From Dokdonella_A sp040005635 (GTDB lineage: Bacteria; Pseudomonadota; Gammaproteobacteria; Xanthomonadales; Rhodanobacteraceae): DNA of 64,000 bases. The stretch covers positions 12,342 through 76,341 of the forward strand of contig JBDTYM010000006.1 of the NCBI GenBank assembly GCA_040005635.1, in the 5' to 3' direction. This document shows positions 61,466 through 64,000 of this stretch, piece by piece. Below the pieces are notes generated by a model, which was given only the letters and a program-made list of their open reading frames with translations, made no database searches and was not told the origin of the DNA. The position numbers and the translations under genes are program-made. How positions within the stretch are numbered: the first letter of the stretch is position 1; each line of letters starts with the position of its first letter.

Positions 61466-62407
61466 GTGAGCACACGCCTGTCGTCCGCGCAAATCGAGTC
61501 GTTCATGGTGCTCGCACGCGAGCTCAATTTCTCGCGTGCGGCCGAATTGCTGCACGTCAGCCAGCCAGGCCTGACCAAACGCATCCAGAATCTCGAGGAG
61601 ACCCTCGGCCACGCGCTGTTCGTACGCCTGCGCGGCGGCCTCGAGCTGACCGAGTCGGGCCGCATCCTGCAACGCCACAGCGCCTCGGTCGAGCACCAGG
61701 AACACGAACTGCTCGACAGCCTGATCGGCGGCAGCTCCGGTATTTCTGGATTTTTTCGCCTCGTATCTTTTTCCTCCTGTCTCCGCTCGGTGCTGGTGCC
61801 GGCGATTGGAAGCCTGCTGCGTGCCCATCCGCGGTTGTCCTGCCAGCTGATCAAGGGCGAGGTGCACGACCTGCACGACCGACTGATCGAGGGAGCCGTC
61901 GATTTCAGCGTATCGCTCTCCGAGTGCGAGCGCATGGGCATCGAGAACCTGCGCCTCGGCGTCGAACACAATGTGCTGATCGAATCGTCCCGCTACGGCG
62001 GTCGTGAAGACTGCTACGTCGATCATGACCCGCGCGACAACTTCACCGAGCGCTTCTTCCTGATCCAGACCGGGGCAACGGTGCCGAAGATGCTGCGCGC
62101 GTATTTCGACGATATCTATGGTCTCATCGATGCAGTATCCGAAGGTGTCGGTCGTGCCGTCGTGCCGGCGCATCTGATCCGCCCCGAACACGCCGTGCGC
62201 ATGGTGCCGGGTTTCCGACCCTACGAAGTTCCTGTGTTCCTGAACTATCACTCGCAGCCCTACTACACCAAGCTGCAGCGAGCCGTCATCGATACCTTGC
62301 AGCGCGAATGCAGCCGCCACTACGAGAGCTATCGGTTGCACGGCTACGCCATCGGTGATGACGCGCTCGACGCAGCCCAACCTCGCGGCCGCAAGAAGCC
62401 GACCTGA
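61466..62407 (+). CDS. LysR-family transcriptional regulator
   Basis: A 313-residue LysR regulator with the N-terminal winged helix (SSAQIESFMVLARELNFSRAAELLHVSQPGLTKRIQNLEETLGHALFVRLRGGLELTESGRILQRH, about 7-75) and a C-terminal two-lobed effector domain. The start is GTG 61466 with a GGGGGAA box. It has no divergently transcribed partner gene, unusual for LysR proteins, and lies 1.9 kb from the YeiH-family gene whose E. coli counterpart is controlled by LysR regulator YeiE; that link is only a suggestion. Confidence 0.9.
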   Translation: MSTRLSSAQIESFMVLARELNFSRAAELLHVSQPGLTKRIQNLEETLGHALFVRLRGGLELTESGRILQRHSASVEHQEHELLDSLIGGSSGISGFFRLVSFSSCLRSVLVPAIGSLLRAHPRLSCQLIKGEVHDLHDRLIEGAVDFSVSLSECERMGIENLRLGVEHNVLIESSRYGGREDCYVDHDPRDNFTERFFLIQTGATVPKMLRAYFDDIYGLIDAVSEGVGRAVVPAHLIRPEHAVRMVPGFRPYEVPVFLNYHSQPYYTKLQRAVIDTLQRECSRHYESYRLHGYAIGDDALDAAQPRGRKKPT

Positions 62408-62680
62408 GCCGCGGGCCTGCGTGTGAATCCAGCGGGGTCTGCAGCCCGATAATCGCCGCCGTCTGGGCAGTTTGCTGCCGGTACACGTGGGTGAATCCAC
62501 TCTTGTGACGCATCTCGTGGCACGCGGAGAATGCAACGCGTTGCACACGGCGGCGGACGATCGAACGCCGCCGCGTTGCACCCTTCGCAGCACTCGCACA
62601 CGCCATGCCGTGTTCCGAAGCGGGAGCCAGAACGATAGTCGATCTCACCGAAATCACCGCACTTTCCTCGGAGTAGCTCC

Positions 62681-63499
62681 ATGCGAACACCTATGAAAAG
62701 AACTTGGCCGATCTGGCTGCTGCTGTTCGGCGCGACCGCGGCCTGGGCCACTCCGCATACCGTGATCGTCGGCGGGTCCACCAGCGATGGCGGGTACGGC
62801 AATACGGCGGTTCTGATGTTCAATCCCCCAACGCTGACGATCGCGGTCGGCGACACCGTGACGTTCACGAATGCCGGCGGTGGTCACAATGTGGATTCCG
62901 ACGATGGCACGTCGTTCCGCTGCGCGAGCAACTGTGCCAATGATGGTCACGGCGGCAGCGGTGATCCTTCAGATAATCTGTGGAGCAGCACGATTACCTT
63001 CAATCAGGCCGGCACTTTCGGCTATCACTGCGACGTGCATGGCAGCATGGGCATGACCGGCAGCATCACCGTGACCGCCGCGACGCCGCCGGCAACCGTG
63101 CCGATCACAGGCGCCTTCAGCGGTGCCTGGTACGACCCGGCGCAATCCGGACACGGCATCATCATGGAGGTGCTGGGCGGAGCGACACCGGCAGACAATC
63201 TGCTGGCCGCCTACTGGTTCACATTCACTCCGGACGGTACGCAGCAGGCCTGGTTCGGCGGGATCGGACCGATTGTCGGTGGCAGCGCCGTCGTTTCGGC
63301 CAACCAGACAACCGGCGGCCGCTGGATTCCCAATTTCGATCCGGCAACAATCGTCAACAATCCGTGGGGGACGCTGACGTTCTCGTTCACCGACTGCAAT
63401 CACGGGCGCGTCGACTTCGCTTCGACCATCCCCGGCTATGCGAGCAACCATATGGACCTGGTCCGCTTGACCCAGCCGATCGGAGCAACCTGCCAGTAA
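62681..63499 (+). CDS. Secreted cupredoxin-like copper protein with a C-terminal beta domain
   Basis: A 272-residue exported protein. After a signal peptide (cleavage near AWA, residues 21-23) comes a plastocyanin-like domain with likely type 1 copper ligands H69 (GGGHNVD), C117, H120 and M123 or M125 (YHCDVHGSMGM). An about 135-residue second domain follows (GAFSGAWYDPAQSGHGIIMEVLG, AAYWFTFTPDGTQQAWFGGIG, GTLTFSFTDCNHGRVDF), a beta-sandwich repeat seen in secreted xanthomonad proteins (from memory, no function known). It may transfer electrons or bind copper in the periplasm. A GGAG box precedes ATG 62681. Upstream 62408-62680 and downstream 63500-63900 contain no supported gene. Confidence 0.85.
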   Translation: MRTPMKRTWPIWLLLFGATAAWATPHTVIVGGSTSDGGYGNTAVLMFNPPTLTIAVGDTVTFTNAGGGHNVDSDDGTSFRCASNCANDGHGGSGDPSDNLWSSTITFNQAGTFGYHCDVHGSMGMTGSITVTAATPPATVPITGAFSGAWYDPAQSGHGIIMEVLGGATPADNLLAAYWFTFTPDGTQQAWFGGIGPIVGGSAVVSANQTTGGRWIPNFDPATIVNNPWGTLTFSFTDCNHGRVDFASTIPGYASNHMDLVRLTQPIGATCQ

Positions 63500-63900
63500 G
63501 TCAATACAGGGATGTGCGCGCCTTGCGCGCATCCCTCTGTTCGTCGCGCTGATGTCGCATACGCGCGGCACCCCATCGAGAACTGACCGCAGCCGGCCTG
63601 CGACAAATGCCGCAGCGCATGCCGGCCGACTCGATCTATGGCTGTCGGTGCCGACTGCGCCTGCGCAGACCGTCATTGCTGCGTGCGCATCGATGCCCGA
63701 GGCATCCCGCGCTGCATCTTCGCGACGTTGCCTTGCGCTCAAGCCGCGCCCGCTGAGTCACTCGACCTGCGATCGCGCGCCAGCAACGGCGTGAGCGCGT
63801 CGTTGCGGGAAGCGCAAGACTCAATCGCGCCGCGCAATTGCGGCACAATGCGCGTTTGGCGCCTGCCTCGCCGGGCGCCTCCACGTTCCCCGATCGGCGC
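63500..63900. other. Gap between the cupredoxin gene and parC
   Basis: About 400 bases with no supported gene. A CACAAT near 63845-63850, 55 bases before parC, could be part of its promoter; otherwise nothing notable. Confidence 0.45.
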
Positions 63901-64000
63901 ATGAACATCCAATCCAACTACGAACAGATCCCGCTCAAGGACTATGCCGAGCGCGCCTACCTCGACTACTCGATGTACGTGGTACTCGAACGTGCCCTGC
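63901..64000 (+). CDS. parC: DNA topoisomerase IV subunit A (partial, N-terminus)
   Basis: The first 33 codons of a gene that continues beyond the window. MNIQSNYEQIPLKDYAERAYLDYSMYVVLERAL matches the N-terminus of ParC (HEFTENAYLNYSMYVIMDRAL in E. coli) rather than GyrA, which has an SYLDYAMSVIVGRAL type opening. It decatenates replicated chromosomes together with ParE. Only the N-terminal part is visible, so the assignment rests on this stretch. Confidence 0.85.
   Translation, partial: MNIQSNYEQIPLKDYAERAYLDYSMYVVLERAL

Overview
The window reads as a chromosomal segment of a GC-rich gammaproteobacterium, most likely of the Lysobacterales/Xanthomonadales and possibly Rhodanobacteraceae (inference from protein style, not from a marker gene). 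Indications are three large TonB-dependent receptors, an S46-family secreted peptidase, a complete minCDE cluster, typA, parC, tetratricopeptide (TPR) sulfotransferases, and short REP-like intergenic repeats with GTCAT...ATGAC ends. No tRNA, rRNA, CRISPR array, insertion sequence or prophage was seen.

Layout. 1-4.5 kb (minus): methylcitrate-cycle operon prpE-prpB-small membrane protein-prpC, with prpC cut by the window edge. 4.7-8.4 kb (plus): a TetR regulator coupled by ATGA overlaps to a lipoprotein HlyD adaptor, an ABC ATPase and an ABC-2 permease. 8.7-15 kb (minus): an S46 dipeptidyl-peptidase gene broken by an in-frame TGA, then malate dehydrogenase, an aminotransferase and an aldehyde dehydrogenase, with REP-like repeats between several of them. 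15-18 kb: GlsB-type membrane protein, cyclophilin, typA/bipA. 18-21 kb: lone TonB receptor behind a repeated TTCGTATAC box. 21-25.5 kb: greB, a START-like/GyrI-like membrane protein, and a NarL-type two-component pair. 25.8-28.9 kb (plus): acetyltransferase, minC, minD, minE and a small HExxH protein.

29-42.8 kb (all minus) is a coherent alpha-glucoside utilisation locus: LacI repressor, an operator/promoter, a cytoplasmic GH65 phosphorylase fused to beta-phosphoglucomutase, a TonB receptor, an intrinsic terminator, an MFS sugar permease, a small secreted protein with an in-frame TGA, and two secreted GH65 paralogues. The predicted flow is outer-membrane uptake, periplasmic trimming, inner-membrane uptake, phosphorolysis to beta-glucose-1-phosphate and isomerisation to glucose-6-phosphate.

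43-55 kb is the least explained part. A TonB receptor is followed in one tight minus-strand unit by a TPR sulfotransferase, a 2-oxoglutarate/Fe(II) oxygenase and a second TPR sulfotransferase. A third TPR sulfotransferase converges on them, and an AraC regulator and a membrane-bound winged-helix/beta-propeller regulator lie upstream. It looks like a receptor-linked protein or ligand modification cassette of unknown purpose.

55.6-64 kb: small conserved protein, Bcr/CflA-type drug exporter, a fluoride riboswitch with terminator controlling crcB, a YeiH-family transporter overlapping a small cysteine protein, cyclopropane fatty acid synthase, a LysR regulator, a cupredoxin-like secreted protein and the start of parC.

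Two genes carry single in-frame TGA codons inside otherwise intact reading frames, although TGA is an ordinary stop elsewhere in the window. One sits at a family-conserved cysteine next to the catalytic histidine.
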